Assembly (NCBI GenBank): GCA_937928595.1
Contig: CALGJV010000025.1
Span: forward strand, 62,001-126,000
Length of the DNA: 64,000 bases
Origin: an uncultured Phycisphaerae bacterium
GTDB taxonomy: Bacteria; Planctomycetota; Phycisphaerae; UBA1845; Fen-1342
Direction of reading: 5' to 3'
The position numbers were made by a program, and so were the translations under genes. Positions 35,943 to 45,126 of this stretch are shown in pieces. Position 1 is the stretch's first letter. The number at the start of each line of letters is the position of its first letter. Under the pieces are notes generated by a model that was given only the letters and a program-made list of their open reading frames with translations, made no database searches and was not told the origin of the DNA.

Positions 35943-36939
35943 GGTGCGACTTGTCGTACGCTTCCTTGACGGTCTCCCCGCTCAGGTGCGTGTAGATCTG
36001 GGTCGTGCTCAGGCTCTGGTGGCCGAGCATCTGCTGGACGGCGCGCAGGTCGGCGCCGCGGCGGAGCATGTGCGTCGCGAAGCTGTGCCGGAGCGTGTGC
36101 GGGCTCACGGACAGGTCGAGGCCGGCCTCGAGCAGATACTTGTCGAGCTTGCGGCGGACGCTGCGGGTGCTGAGCCGCTGGCCGTGCTTGTTGATGAAGA
36201 GCGCCTCGGAGTCGAAGGTGCTGCTGCGCGGATCGCCGCGGCGGAGGTCGAGGAAGTGCAGGATCGTCTGCACGGCCCCGGGGCCGAGCGGGATCACGCG
36301 GCGTTTCTTGCCCTTGCCGGCGACGCGAACCACGTTGCTCGTAAGGTCGACGTCCTCGACGTTGAGTGCGATCAGCTCGCTGACCCGCATGCCGGTCGAG
36401 TACAGCGTCTCCAGCATGGCCCGATCGCGGGCGCCGAGCAGGGTCGTCGTGTCGGGGTTGGCCAAGAGCTTCTCGATCTGGTCTTCCTCGAGGCACTTCG
36501 GCAGGCGCTTGTCCTGCTTGGGCGTGCGGATCGGCGCGACGGGGTTGCCCGTCAGGTAGCCGCGCCGCACGAGGAACTTGTAGAAGCTGCGCAGGGTCGC
36601 GAGCTTGCGCGCCACCGTGCTCTTGCAGTAGTTGTGGTCCCGGAGGGTCGCCATGAACGCCCGGACGGCGTCCGTGTCGACGCCCAGCAGACGCTTGTTG
36701 AGGTACTCGCCGCTCGCGTCCGGCGGCGGCGCGAGCTTGGCCAGGTCGAGGCCGCCGTGCCCGTTGCCGTTGCCGCCCGAACCCCCCGCCGGCGCCGCCA
36801 GGACCGCGGGGTCGAGGCACAGGTACCCGCAGAACTGCTGGAGATCCGCGGCATAGCACTTGGCCGTGTGCGGCGAGAAGTGGCGTTCCGCCCGGAGGTA
36901 GTTGATGAACTGCTGGACCAGACTGGCCTGCGTGCTCAT
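35932..36939 (-). CDS. xerC: Tyrosine recombinase, XerC/XerD family
   Basis: A 335-residue site-specific recombinase. The N-terminal SAM-like DNA-binding domain has an unusual Gly/Asn-rich insertion (about residues 52-75, GGSGGNGNGHGG) common in planctomycetes. Catalytic residues are visible: Arg in STGMRVSELIALN, Lys in AGKGKKRRVIPLG, HTLRHSFATHMLRR, LGHQSLSTTQIYTH with the Tyr nucleophile. Likely resolves chromosome dimers; XerC versus XerD cannot be decided. A longer start 66 bp upstream is possible. Confidence 0.92.
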   Translation of the reverse strand: MSTQASLVQQFINYLRAERHFSPHTAKCYAADLQQFCGYLCLDPAVLAAPAGGSGGNGNGHGGLDLAKLAPPPDASGEYLNKRLLGVDTDAVRAFMATLRDHNYCKSTVARKLATLRSFYKFLVRRGYLTGNPVAPIRTPKQDKRLPKCLEEDQIEKLLANPDTTTLLGARDRAMLETLYSTGMRVSELIALNVEDVDLTSNVVRVAGKGKKRRVIPLGPGAVQTILHFLDLRRGDPRSSTFDSEALFINKHGQRLSTRSVRRKLDKYLLEAGLDLSVSPHTLRHSFATHMLRRGADLRAVQQMLGHQSLSTTQIYTHLSGETVKEAYDKSHPRA

Positions 36940-37016
36940 ACGCCCATCACTTTCGGCGAGAGTCGTCGGCGGCATGGCGCCGGGGACATTCTGCGTGTTC
37001 CACATCGCTGTGTGCC

Positions 37017-37232
37017 CTATTCCACCTGGGCGATCGAGTCGAACTCCTCTGCCCGGCGGTGCCCCAACTGGTAACTCAGGACGGCCGCGTCGAACCAGTC
37101 GAACTCGCTGTCCGGATCATCGGCCAGCGCGACCAGGGCCGCGAGTAACTCCGATTCGCGTCCCACGGCGTATCGGAATACGAACCGCTCCCGCCCTTTC
37201 GTCAGACTGAGGCACCGTCGCGCCGCGTTCAT
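37017..37232 (-). CDS. Small hypothetical protein
   Basis: A 71-residue protein, unrecognised, with an orderly sequence (YAVGRESELLAALVALADDP, FDWFDAAVLSYQLGHRRAEE). The ATG overlaps the stop of the upstream lipoprotein gene (ATGA), supporting translation. It resembles short uncharacterised planctomycete proteins encoded as satellites of other genes; no function proposed. Confidence 0.68.
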   Translation of the reverse strand: MNAARRCLSLTKGRERFVFRYAVGRESELLAALVALADDPDSEFDWFDAAVLSYQLGHRRAEEFDSIAQVE

Positions 37233-37933
37233 GACCTGGCCTCGTTCGGCTCCGCCGTCCACTCGTCGGCATCCAGTGCTAGCATCGTCCGGATGAGGGC
37301 CCAGCCGCAGTAACGGACGTAGAGTTCCTGGGACTTCGTGTACTTGCGCCAGCCGTAGGGGCTCCGTTCGCCGTCTCGCTCGTCAGCAAATTCCTTTAGC
37401 TCCTTGAGTACGCGCTCGTCCGCCGCGTTGAAGACCCGCTGGAGCTGCCAGCGGGGCCGCACGCCCGATAACGGCGGCGCTTCGGGCGCCTCCGCCGTGC
37501 CCGGTGAACCGGCCGCCGCGTAGTACTGCAACACGAGGCCCACCAGCGGCGGGTCGTACGGGCGATACTCCGTGATCGCGACCACCAGCGTGGCATCCGC
37601 GCCGAAGACGCGCGCCAGTTCGACCGCTTCGTCGGGCGTCTGAACGCTGGTCCGGCCGTGACGGATCAGCTCGGCCAGCACCTGGTTCACCGGCACCACC
37701 GAGACGTTCGCGAAGGACAGACATTCCGACGCGACCAGGTCGGTGACTTTCAGCGTGTCGACGTCCGGGCTGTTGCTCAGGTTGAGTATCGGGGCAACAA
37801 CCAGCACGAGCGGCGGTCGAGGTGGCTTGGCGGTCCGCTTTGACTGCGATGTACATCCCGGCAGGATCGCCGCCCACGCGACCACCAGGATCGGTGCCCA
37901 GCACCGAATCGCAACACGAGCCGTCCAGCCCAT
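37229..37933 (-). CDS. Lipoprotein, unknown function
   Basis: A 234-residue lipoprotein. The ATG chosen gives a signal with basic n-region and lipobox ILVVAWAAILPGC (about residue 16-28). The domain (about 40-150; VVAPILNLSNSPDVDTLKVT, VNQVLAELIRHGRTSVQTPD, DATLVVAITEYRPYDPPLVG) looks like the GNA1162/DUF4136-like class of envelope lipoproteins. Upstream, TATAAT on the coding strand (37974-37979) marks the promoter and excludes a longer start that would overlap it. Confidence 0.8.
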   Translation of the reverse strand: MGWTARVAIRCWAPILVVAWAAILPGCTSQSKRTAKPPRPPLVLVVAPILNLSNSPDVDTLKVTDLVASECLSFANVSVVPVNQVLAELIRHGRTSVQTPDEAVELARVFGADATLVVAITEYRPYDPPLVGLVLQYYAAAGSPGTAEAPEAPPLSGVRPRWQLQRVFNAADERVLKELKEFADERDGERSPYGWRKYTKSQELYVRYCGWALIRTMLALDADEWTAEPNEARS

Positions 37934-38236
37934 CCCAGCACGGATGCGCTCGGCATCTCTGGCCCGCCCAACCATTATATCGAGACGGTCAAGATTCGGG
38001 AACGGTTTCGGTGCGATAATTCGGGCTCGCGGGCCAGCCTTTCCCGTGAGACTGCGACACCCATTCTGTCGCGCCGTGCTCATGGGGACGTTCCGTCGAG
38101 CACCGCCCGAACGGCCGGTCCGGACCGCGCCCACCCACGCCGACACCCGCGGCGCGACCCGTGCGCCGCGACTCCAGCGGAGTTATCGGCACACGCCGGG
38201 AATCGAGTTGATCGCTCACCCCGCGGGGCGCGGCTT
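37934..38236 (-). promoter_or_regulatory. Upstream region of the lipoprotein operon with TATAAT box
   Basis: Perfect -10 TATAAT on the minus strand at 37974-37979; a TTGACC lies only 7 bp upstream of it, too near to be its -35, and no better -35 is obvious. A CGATAATTCGG string at 38014-38024 matches the one upstream of the ECF sigma gene. No gene in the rest. Confidence 0.4.
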
Positions 38237-40567
38237 CTACCGCATCCCCGCCTGGACCGCCACCGGGCCGCCGGCGGCCGGCTGCGACCAGAATTCCGGC
38301 CGGCGGTGGGACGAGCCGGCCCGCGCGAGCGCGTCGAGGACGATCTGGGGCGTCAGGACCTCGGGCAGCACGATCGCGTCACCCGGTCGCCCCGCGGGCA
38401 CGACGATGTTGAGCGGCACGCCGTTCCGCCCGTGCGCCTGGAGTTCCTTCTGGATGCCCGGGTCTTCGCGCGTGAAATCCGCCTTGATCGGATAGACGCC
38501 GAGCTCCTTGAAACGCCCCGCGATGCGATCGGTCTCGAGCACAACGGCCTTGTTGGTCTGGCATGTGAGGCACCACGTCGCGGTGTAATCGACGTAAACG
38601 GTGTAGCCCTCGGACGCCAGCCGCTGCGCGATGCCGGGCTCCCACGCCTGCCACGGGATCTTCTTCACGCCCTCCGCGAACAGGCGGTAGCCGCCCCAGC
38701 CGCCCCCGCCGACGAGCACGAGGGCCAGCACCCACAGCGCGGCCGCGCGGGCCGCGGGGGTCGTCAGCTTGATCTGGCCGATGAGCCAGCAGCCGATCGC
38801 GACCAGCGCGAGCAGCGCGAGTGTGCCCTTGAACGCGCCGACGTCGACGAGCTCCACGAGGATCGTGAGCAGCCAGACGACCACGAGCACGAGGACGAAG
38901 CCGACGATCTGCTTGAACGTCACCATCCACGGCCCGGGCCGCGGGACGAAGCGCAGCCAGCCCGGAAACGCCGTCAACAGGACGTACGGAGCGGCCAGGC
39001 CAAGCCCCACCACCATGATGCCGGTGCCCGCGATCGGCGGCGGCAACTTCGCGAGCACGCCCACCGCGCTCCCCAGGAACGGCCCGACGCACGGCGTTGC
39101 CAACAGTGTCGCCAGGATGCCGTTGACGAACGCTCCGCCGTAGCCCTCCTTCGACGCCGCGTGCCCGGCCGCGCTGAGCGCGAAGCCCGGTACTTGGAAC
39201 TCGTACAGGCCGAGCAGGCTCAGCGAGAACGCGAAGACGACCGCGGTGAGGCCGATCAGGAAGCCCGGTTTCTGCATCAGCCCGCCCCAGGCCACGCCCG
39301 CGGACACCATGATCAGCGCGATGACGGCGAAGCTGGCGAGGATGCCGGCCGCGTACACCAGCCCCATGCGGAAGACGCGGCCGGGATCGTCGCCCGCCTG
39401 CTGCACGAAGCCGAAGATCTTCAGCGAGATCACCGGCAGCACACACGGCATGATGTTCAGGATTACGCCGCCCAGGAACGCGAACAAAAAGACCATCGGC
39501 AGCGACGTCGACGTGCCGCCCGTGGTTCCCGTGGGGGCCGACCCGTCGGTCGCCGCGCCGCCGGGCTCGGCCTGAGCGGCGGCGGCCTTCGCGACCGGAT
39601 CGTCGGAGGCAACGGCCGGCCGGTCCGCGGGCACGACCTCGAAGCTCACGCGCCCCGCGGCCATCAGCGGCGGGAAGCACCTGCCCGCGTCGTCGCACAC
39701 CTGGTACTGCACGAGCACCTGCAACTCGACCGGCCCCGACGTGAACTTCCCGTCGGCCACGACCAGCGGCGCACGGATGAGCACGTCGCCCGCCAGTTCG
39801 TTCACGCGGCCGACGCCCGGTACGTCGCGCACCTTCGCGCGTGGCCAGACCTGGGCGGCCGCATCCAGCTTGACACCCTCCGGGCCGCCGATGAACACGC
39901 GCGTCGGAATGAAGCCCTCGATGAGCGGCTTGCGGTCCTGGATGTGGTGACCCGCCTTCACCTTCAGCGCCACGAGCACCTCGGCCCGGCCGCCGACCGG
40001 AACCTGCGTATGCGACGGCAGCGCACGGCTGCCCGCGAGGTACTCCGCCTGCTCGAGCGGCCGGGGCAGCGCGGCGCGGGCGGCCTTGAAGATGTCGGCG
40101 TGGACCGCGGCGCCTTGCTCCGGCGCAATCCTCAGCGTCAGAAGCGCCTCCGCCTGCACGGGCACGCACGCCTCCTTGCACATGAGGGCGCGCACCCGGA
40201 CCCGCAGAGGCACGTCCCCGACGGCCGCGTCGGCGGCGACGCTCAGCGGCGCCAGGACCAGCACCCGTCCCTCGTGGGCGAGGTACTCCAGGCCGTGGTC
40301 CTCCCCCAGCGTCGGCGTCGGAAAGCGCGGCGGCCCCACCGTCACACCGGGCGGGGCGTCGAACGTGATCAGCGTCGGCGCGCCGGTGTCGAGGATGATC
40401 GGGTCGTAGACGTGCCAGCCCTTCTCCGGCAGCAGCTCGACGACCAGCTCGGTCCGGCCGCCGGGCGCGACGGCCTCATGAGCGGCCAGCAACCGGGCCT
40501 TCAGTTCCGGCGCCTGGGCCGGCTGAAACAGGACGATCAGGGGCAGCAGGGCGGCCAGCGCGTTCAC
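38237..40567 (-). CDS. dsbD: DsbD-type thiol:disulfide interchange protein
   Basis: A 776-residue inner-membrane reductant carrier. Signal peptide (LAALLPLIVLFQPAQA), N-terminal DsbD-like immunoglobulin domains (about 25-330), an eight-helix CcdA-like core with the paired membrane cysteines (NIMPCVLPVISLKIFGF and ATPCVGPFLGSAVGVL), and a C-terminal thioredoxin domain with active site TATWCLTCQTNKAVVLETD. It moves electrons from cytoplasmic thioredoxin to periplasmic proteins, for example for cytochrome c maturation. GTG start with AAGGAGG ribosome site. It could also feed the arsenic-region thioredoxins, but is 22 kb away. Confidence 0.93.
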   Translation of the reverse strand: MNALAALLPLIVLFQPAQAPELKARLLAAHEAVAPGGRTELVVELLPEKGWHVYDPIILDTGAPTLITFDAPPGVTVGPPRFPTPTLGEDHGLEYLAHEGRVLVLAPLSVAADAAVGDVPLRVRVRALMCKEACVPVQAEALLTLRIAPEQGAAVHADIFKAARAALPRPLEQAEYLAGSRALPSHTQVPVGGRAEVLVALKVKAGHHIQDRKPLIEGFIPTRVFIGGPEGVKLDAAAQVWPRAKVRDVPGVGRVNELAGDVLIRAPLVVADGKFTSGPVELQVLVQYQVCDDAGRCFPPLMAAGRVSFEVVPADRPAVASDDPVAKAAAAQAEPGGAATDGSAPTGTTGGTSTSLPMVFLFAFLGGVILNIMPCVLPVISLKIFGFVQQAGDDPGRVFRMGLVYAAGILASFAVIALIMVSAGVAWGGLMQKPGFLIGLTAVVFAFSLSLLGLYEFQVPGFALSAAGHAASKEGYGGAFVNGILATLLATPCVGPFLGSAVGVLAKLPPPIAGTGIMVVGLGLAAPYVLLTAFPGWLRFVPRPGPWMVTFKQIVGFVLVLVVVWLLTILVELVDVGAFKGTLALLALVAIGCWLIGQIKLTTPAARAAALWVLALVLVGGGGWGGYRLFAEGVKKIPWQAWEPGIAQRLASEGYTVYVDYTATWCLTCQTNKAVVLETDRIAGRFKELGVYPIKADFTREDPGIQKELQAHGRNGVPLNIVVPAGRPGDAIVLPEVLTPQIVLDALARAGSSHRRPEFWSQPAAGGPVAVQAGMR

Positions 40568-40666
40568 CGGGGCCTCCTTGGGGCCGCGCCCGCGCGGATG
40601 GACCGCGGGCGGCAACCTATTCTAAGCCCCGCCGGCCGCTGCGTATTCCGGGCCGCGCGGACCGGA

Positions 40667-42427
40667 TTACTGGGCCGCCGCCTGGAAACCGGCGAGGTCG
40701 ACCAGGTCGACGTCCCCGTCGTCGTCGAAGTCGAACGCCTCGCAAGTCGCGTCGACCGGCCCGCCGTCCGGCCCGGTCGCGCAGCCGCCCAACAGCGCCA
40801 GATCGGCCGCGTTGACGGCGCCGTCTCCGTTGGCGTCCCCCAGCGCGTAGCCCGACAGCGTCAGTTTCACCGCGTCGCTCGAGGTGTACTCGCCGCCCGT
40901 GCTGCCCGCCGAGGACAGCGTCACTCGCGGCGCGAGCGGACCGGCCGCGAACACCCAGCGCCCCAGGCGCACCCACTGCCCGCCGCCGGTGCGCTGATCG
41001 ACCGGCACGGTCGTCGCGCCGTGGGCGTGCGCAACGGTGTATGCCGCGGCGTCGTTGCGGTTGCTCGAAGCGGTGTACCACACGTACACGTCGTACCGGC
41101 CGGTCCTGGGTAGCGCAGTGCTGAACGTCGCGGTCTCCGTCCCACCGCCCGCCGCCACGCGCGAATCGAAGCGGAAGAATTCCGGCTGGGCCGAGTTGGT
41201 CCACGTGCCGGACTCGACGTAACGCGGCGCGCCGTCGCGGTTGTCAACCACGACCTGGAGCATGCGCTCGCTGACGAACGGGTTGTAGGCGGGCAGTTCC
41301 CACGGCTGCCCCGGCAGCGGCAGGTTGTTGATCTCGTCCTGAATCGCGATCTGGGAGGTGTACTGGTGGTAGACCCACAACCCGGCGTGCGGCACGCCGC
41401 GACCGCGGGCGTAGTTGAGCTGGTCGCGCACCAACTGCCAGTCGTTGTCCTCCGACGCGCGGTACGCGACGCCGAGCTTGTCCACATGCGCGCCCGCCAG
41501 CGCCTTCTGCGTATTGAACTCCGTCCGGAACGCGCTCAGGCTCGTCCGGTACATCTGCGGCATGACGAGGTCCAGGTAACCGCCCTCCACCCAGGCCGGC
41601 CAGCGCTGCATGTGCTGCGTGATACCGTACGAGCCCACCGGCACGCTCGACACAAGAATCTGCGGGTTCACCCCCTTGATCGCCGTGTACGCCTGCTGCA
41701 TCGCCACGTTCACCAGCCCCTCGCGGAACGCGACCCACTGCGGATCGTTCACGTTGGCGGGCGGGTTCACGCCGTACTGCGCCAGATACCGGTCGGCCGT
41801 CGCGGCCTCGTAACCGAACTCGCGGCCGGTCGAGGACTTCCGCCCCCACCGGTACCGGTCCACCTGGATTTCGTCGAAGTTGTAGTTCGCGGCCAGCTCC
41901 CGCAGCATCTCGTTCAGCAGCGCCATCGCGTCCGCGTGTCCCGGGCTCAGGAACACGAACCCGCCGTTCTCGACGGTCACGGGGTCGCCGTTGATGTCGC
42001 GCGCTAGCCAGTCCGGGTGCGCGACGGCGAGCGGATGCGTCGCGACGCCGACGGCCATCCCGTACTCGAACCACGCCCCGACCTTCAACCCTTCGCTGTG
42101 GAATATGTCCGTCAGGAGCGCGGCGTAGTCCGTGCTGCTGGAGCCCCAGGTCCCGCCGGCCGCCTTGTACGCCCGCGACGGCCAGTACACGGTCGCGCCG
42201 CTGTACATCGCGATCCAGACGGTGTTCATGTGCCCGGCTTTGATGTTCTGTGCGATCGCGCGGAGCTGCGCCTCCGACTTCCCCAGATAGACATACTGCG
42301 TCAGCCAGCAGCCGCGCACCTCGGGCACCCCAGTCGGCGTCCGAGGCACGACCGCACCGTCGCCGGCCGCGAAAGCCGCGGCCGAAAGACCCAGGACAGA
42401 TGCAAGCACAAGACCGCGGGGTGACAT
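40667..42427 (-). CDS. GHL10-type glycoside hydrolase-like protein with golvesin-like and dockerin regions
   Basis: A 586-residue secreted protein: signal peptide (LVLASVLGLSAAAFA), a GHL10/DUF187 TIM barrel (about 35-375; EVRGCWLTQYVYLGKS, VGAWFEYGMAVG, NYNFDEIQVDRYRWG, YLDLVMPQMYR), a beta-rich golvesin-like carbohydrate-associated domain (about 400-530; TGRYDVYVWYTASSNRNDAA), and a C-terminal dockerin-like double calcium loop (GDANGDGAVNAADLALLGGC ... FDFDDDGDVDLVDLAGF). Probably acts on extracellular polysaccharide or peptidoglycan-linked glycans. Confidence 0.9.
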   Translation of the reverse strand: MSPRGLVLASVLGLSAAAFAAGDGAVVPRTPTGVPEVRGCWLTQYVYLGKSEAQLRAIAQNIKAGHMNTVWIAMYSGATVYWPSRAYKAAGGTWGSSSTDYAALLTDIFHSEGLKVGAWFEYGMAVGVATHPLAVAHPDWLARDINGDPVTVENGGFVFLSPGHADAMALLNEMLRELAANYNFDEIQVDRYRWGRKSSTGREFGYEAATADRYLAQYGVNPPANVNDPQWVAFREGLVNVAMQQAYTAIKGVNPQILVSSVPVGSYGITQHMQRWPAWVEGGYLDLVMPQMYRTSLSAFRTEFNTQKALAGAHVDKLGVAYRASEDNDWQLVRDQLNYARGRGVPHAGLWVYHQYTSQIAIQDEINNLPLPGQPWELPAYNPFVSERMLQVVVDNRDGAPRYVESGTWTNSAQPEFFRFDSRVAAGGGTETATFSTALPRTGRYDVYVWYTASSNRNDAAAYTVAHAHGATTVPVDQRTGGGQWVRLGRWVFAAGPLAPRVTLSSAGSTGGEYTSSDAVKLTLSGYALGDANGDGAVNAADLALLGGCATGPDGGPVDATCEAFDFDDDGDVDLVDLAGFQAAAQ

Positions 42428-42654
42428 GACGGGGCTCCATCGATGAAGGCCGCCGGGCGTCCGCAACAGCCGGCCGCTTCGCTCGTTATATAACGATAGC
42501 GGATCGGGGGCCGGATTTGCCACCCGCCCGGGCCGTTATGGGGCGACCCTGCCGGGGCCGCCGCCCGTGCCGCCCGCTTCTGTGCTGCCGCGCGGGGGAG
42601 CGTTAGAATCGCCCCCTTCCGGCGCGATTCGCGCCGCAGAGGAGAGCTTTCGCG

Positions 42655-43575
42655 ATGCGTATTACCGGCACGTTTCTGGACGAGATCACGCACGACATCC
42701 CGAGCCAGAACTGGGGGCCGGAGGAGTGGGCCGCCGACTTCGACGTCATGCGGCAGATCGGCATCGACACGGTCATCATCATCCGATCCGGCTACCGCGA
42801 GCAGGCCATCTTCAACTCCTGGACGCTGCGGGAGTTTCGGCCGATGCTGCCGGTACGACTGAACCTCGGAGAGCTGTTCCTCGACCTGGCGCACAAGCAC
42901 GGCATGCGGCTGTTCTGGGGCATCTATGATCCCGGCGACTGGGCCCGCAACGGCGAACAGGCCCTGGCCGTCAACCGCGGCTTCATGAAAGAGGTGCATG
43001 AGCAGTTCGGCAGCCACCCGGCCTTCGGCGGCTGGTACATCACCTTCGAGCTCTCGCGGAACAAGCCGGGCCAGGTGGAGCTGGTGCTCGCGGCCGGGCG
43101 GCACGCCAAGACGCTCAGCCCCGACCTGCCGACGCTGATCTCACCCTACATCGCCGGGCCGAAAGCGCCGGACGGCACTGGCCGCATCTCGGCCGAGCAG
43201 CACGCGGAGGAGTGGCGGTCCATCTTCCAGCGAATCCGGGAGTGCATCGACATCGTCGCGTTTCAGGACGGGCACGTGGACTACTTGGACCTTCCCGACT
43301 ACCTCGCGACGAATCTGAAGCTGGCGCGGGAGAGTGGCATGACCTGCTGGTCGAATGTGGAGTCGTTCGACCGCGACATGCCGATCAAGTTCCCGCCGAT
43401 CGACTGGCGGAAGCTCGAGTTCAAGATCGACGCGGCGCGGGAATCCGGCATCGACAAGCTGATCACGTTCGAGTTCTCGCACTTCATGAGCCCGCACTCG
43501 CTGTACTCGAGCGCGCACACCCTGTTTCGACGGTACTGCGAGCGCTTCGGGCTGCCGGTCCACAGGCCGGCATGA
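42655..43575 (+). CDS. DUF4434-like TIM-barrel protein
   Basis: A 306-residue protein without a signal peptide, glycosidase-like TIM barrel of the DUF4434/DUF5109 sort. Typical strings: RITGTFLDEITHDIPSQNWG at the N-terminus, FWGIYDPGDWARN, FGGWYITFELSRN, IDIVAFQDGHVDYLDLPDYL, and LITFEFSHFMSPHS. It is divergent from the GHL10 gene with a 227-bp spacer, so both may be co-regulated in glycan use. The substrate is unknown. Confidence 0.86.
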   Translation: MRITGTFLDEITHDIPSQNWGPEEWAADFDVMRQIGIDTVIIIRSGYREQAIFNSWTLREFRPMLPVRLNLGELFLDLAHKHGMRLFWGIYDPGDWARNGEQALAVNRGFMKEVHEQFGSHPAFGGWYITFELSRNKPGQVELVLAAGRHAKTLSPDLPTLISPYIAGPKAPDGTGRISAEQHAEEWRSIFQRIRECIDIVAFQDGHVDYLDLPDYLATNLKLARESGMTCWSNVESFDRDMPIKFPPIDWRKLEFKIDAARESGIDKLITFEFSHFMSPHSLYSSAHTLFRRYCERFGLPVHRPA

Positions 43576-43939
43576 GACATGTAAGTATATACAAATAATG
43601 TATCTATGTAACTGACGGCCGGCTTTCTGCGTTGGGATCGTCGGCGCGGCTCGCCACGGCCGCACGTCCGCTGATCAGCGGACGAGGGGGTCTTGCGTCG
43701 GCCTCTATAATTATATAACATTGCCGTTAATTGAGGCGGACCGTCGCATGGACGGCGGACGCCTAGCATCTCGCCGGCGGGATTGCTCGTCGGCCCAGGT
43801 CGTTGGGAATGAACCCATCCGTCGCACGCTCGCGGCCCGCTTCGCCCCGCCCACCGAGGGAGTTCCCCGTCCGACCATGGAGGTCGGTCGGTCTGCTTGG
43901 GAGTGAAGTCGAGTTCTGGTTCCTAAGAGGAGGAGTCGA
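43576..43939 (+). promoter_or_regulatory. Promoter region and long leader of the secreted-protein cassette
   Basis: AT-rich islands at 43582-43613 (GTATATACAAATAATGTATC region) and 43704-43720 stand out. A candidate promoter combines TTGCGT (43693-43698) with TATATAAC/TATAAT boxes at 43706-43719, implying a leader of about 220 nt. A perfect 20-bp palindrome CGTCCGCTGATCAGCGGACG (43665-43684) lies just upstream. The leader folds locally (CCGACC-atgga-GGTCGG) and ends in GAGGAGGAG before the ATG. Confidence 0.5.
43665..43684. repeat. Perfect 20-bp palindrome, candidate operator
   Basis: CGTCCGCTGATCAGCGGACG is its own reverse complement. Position directly upstream of the AT-rich promoter of the PEP-CTERM gene suits an activator or repressor site (for example for the GntR/LacI-type regulator at the end of the cassette) but a terminator of the preceding gene is an alternative. 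Confidence 0.55.
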
Positions 43940-45013
43940 ATGAGGACAGTGCGGACAACCCTGGCAATTCTACCACTACTGGCGGTGACGGTCGCGGCCT
44001 CCGCGTCCTTCACCCTGCAGCCGCTGACGACGTTCGGCGGCGGGGACGGCTGGCTAGCGCCCGGTGACCGGCCGTACCTCACGACTGACAACACCCAGCG
44101 CGGCATCGCGTACAACCCCCTGAACAACCGTGTGTACCTCGTCAACCGGGCGGGCGGGCTGTCGGTGCGGATTCTGGACGGCGACACCGGTGCCGATCTG
44201 GGCACGCTCGACGTCACGGGCATCACCGGCGGCACGTTCGCCCTGAGCGCCATCGGTGTCGGCGCGGACGGCGCGATTTACGCCGCCAACCTGACCGTCG
44301 GCTCGGGCACGAGCCCGCTGAAGGTCTACCGCTGGGCGAACGACGCGGCCGTTCCGACGCTCGCCTACAGCGGCAACCCGGTCGCGACCAGCGCGCGCTT
44401 CGGTGATTCGCTGGCGGTCCGCGGCAGCGGCGCAAGCACGCAGATCGTGCTCGGGTCCGGCAGTAGTCCGGCCGGCTTCAACGCGTACACCGTGCTGACG
44501 ACCACGGACGGCGAGAACTACACGTCGAACTACATTTCGATCACCGGTCCGGCCAACGGTGCGTTCCGCCTGGGCGTCGACTTCGGCGCGGGCAACACGG
44601 TGTTCGGCAAGCAGACCGGCTCGGCCTCGAACGTCGAAGGCACCAGCTTCGACCTCGGCACGGCGACCGGTGCCCGCCTCGTCGGCTCACCCTACACGGC
44701 GACCACGTCGGGCGAGGCTTTGGTGGCCGTCGAGCCGAACTACGGCCTGCTGGCGACGACCGACATCACTAGCGGCAACGTCCGCCTCTATGACATCAAC
44801 GACCTGGCCGCTTCGGGCCTGACGTTCCTGCACGAGGCGGTGTTCCCGGGCGCTCGCAACGCGAACGCGAACGGGACCGGGCAGATGGACTGGGGCAACA
44901 ACCGCCTCTACGTGTTGGACACCAACAACGGCATCCGTGCGTACGAGCTGATTCCGGAGCCGGCGGCCAGCGCGCTGCTGGCGCTGGGCGTCCTCGTTCT
45001 GCGGCGGCGCTAG
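43940..45013 (+). CDS. PEP-CTERM beta-propeller-like exported protein
   Basis: A 357-residue protein with signal peptide (TTLAILPLLAVTVAASAS), a repetitive beta-sheet body resembling DUF4623-type propellers (GIAYNPLNNRVYLVNRAGG, VRILDGDTGADLGTLDVTGI), and a C-terminal PEP-CTERM tail IPEPAASALLALGVLVLRRR: PEP, hydrophobic helix and basic end. Such proteins are sorted by exosortase to the surface. No exosortase gene is in the window. Strong GAGGAGGAG ribosome site. Confidence 0.9.
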   Translation: MRTVRTTLAILPLLAVTVAASASFTLQPLTTFGGGDGWLAPGDRPYLTTDNTQRGIAYNPLNNRVYLVNRAGGLSVRILDGDTGADLGTLDVTGITGGTFALSAIGVGADGAIYAANLTVGSGTSPLKVYRWANDAAVPTLAYSGNPVATSARFGDSLAVRGSGASTQIVLGSGSSPAGFNAYTVLTTTDGENYTSNYISITGPANGAFRLGVDFGAGNTVFGKQTGSASNVEGTSFDLGTATGARLVGSPYTATTSGEALVAVEPNYGLLATTDITSGNVRLYDINDLAASGLTFLHEAVFPGARNANANGTGQMDWGNNRLYVLDTNNGIRAYELIPEPAASALLALGVLVLRRR

Positions 45014-45126
45014 CCGGAGCGATCCTTTCCCGGCCGGGGCGCCGGATGACCGCATTCGGCGCCCCGGCGGGGCCGCTCGGGCCGGAACGCGTTCCCGGCC
45101 CGCCACGCGCACCCCGGAGTGCCTCG

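Noticed and set aside
43721-43906. 61-codon frame in the leader of the PEP-CTERM gene
   Set aside because: No ribosome site of note, no orderly protein pattern; better explained as untranslated leader.
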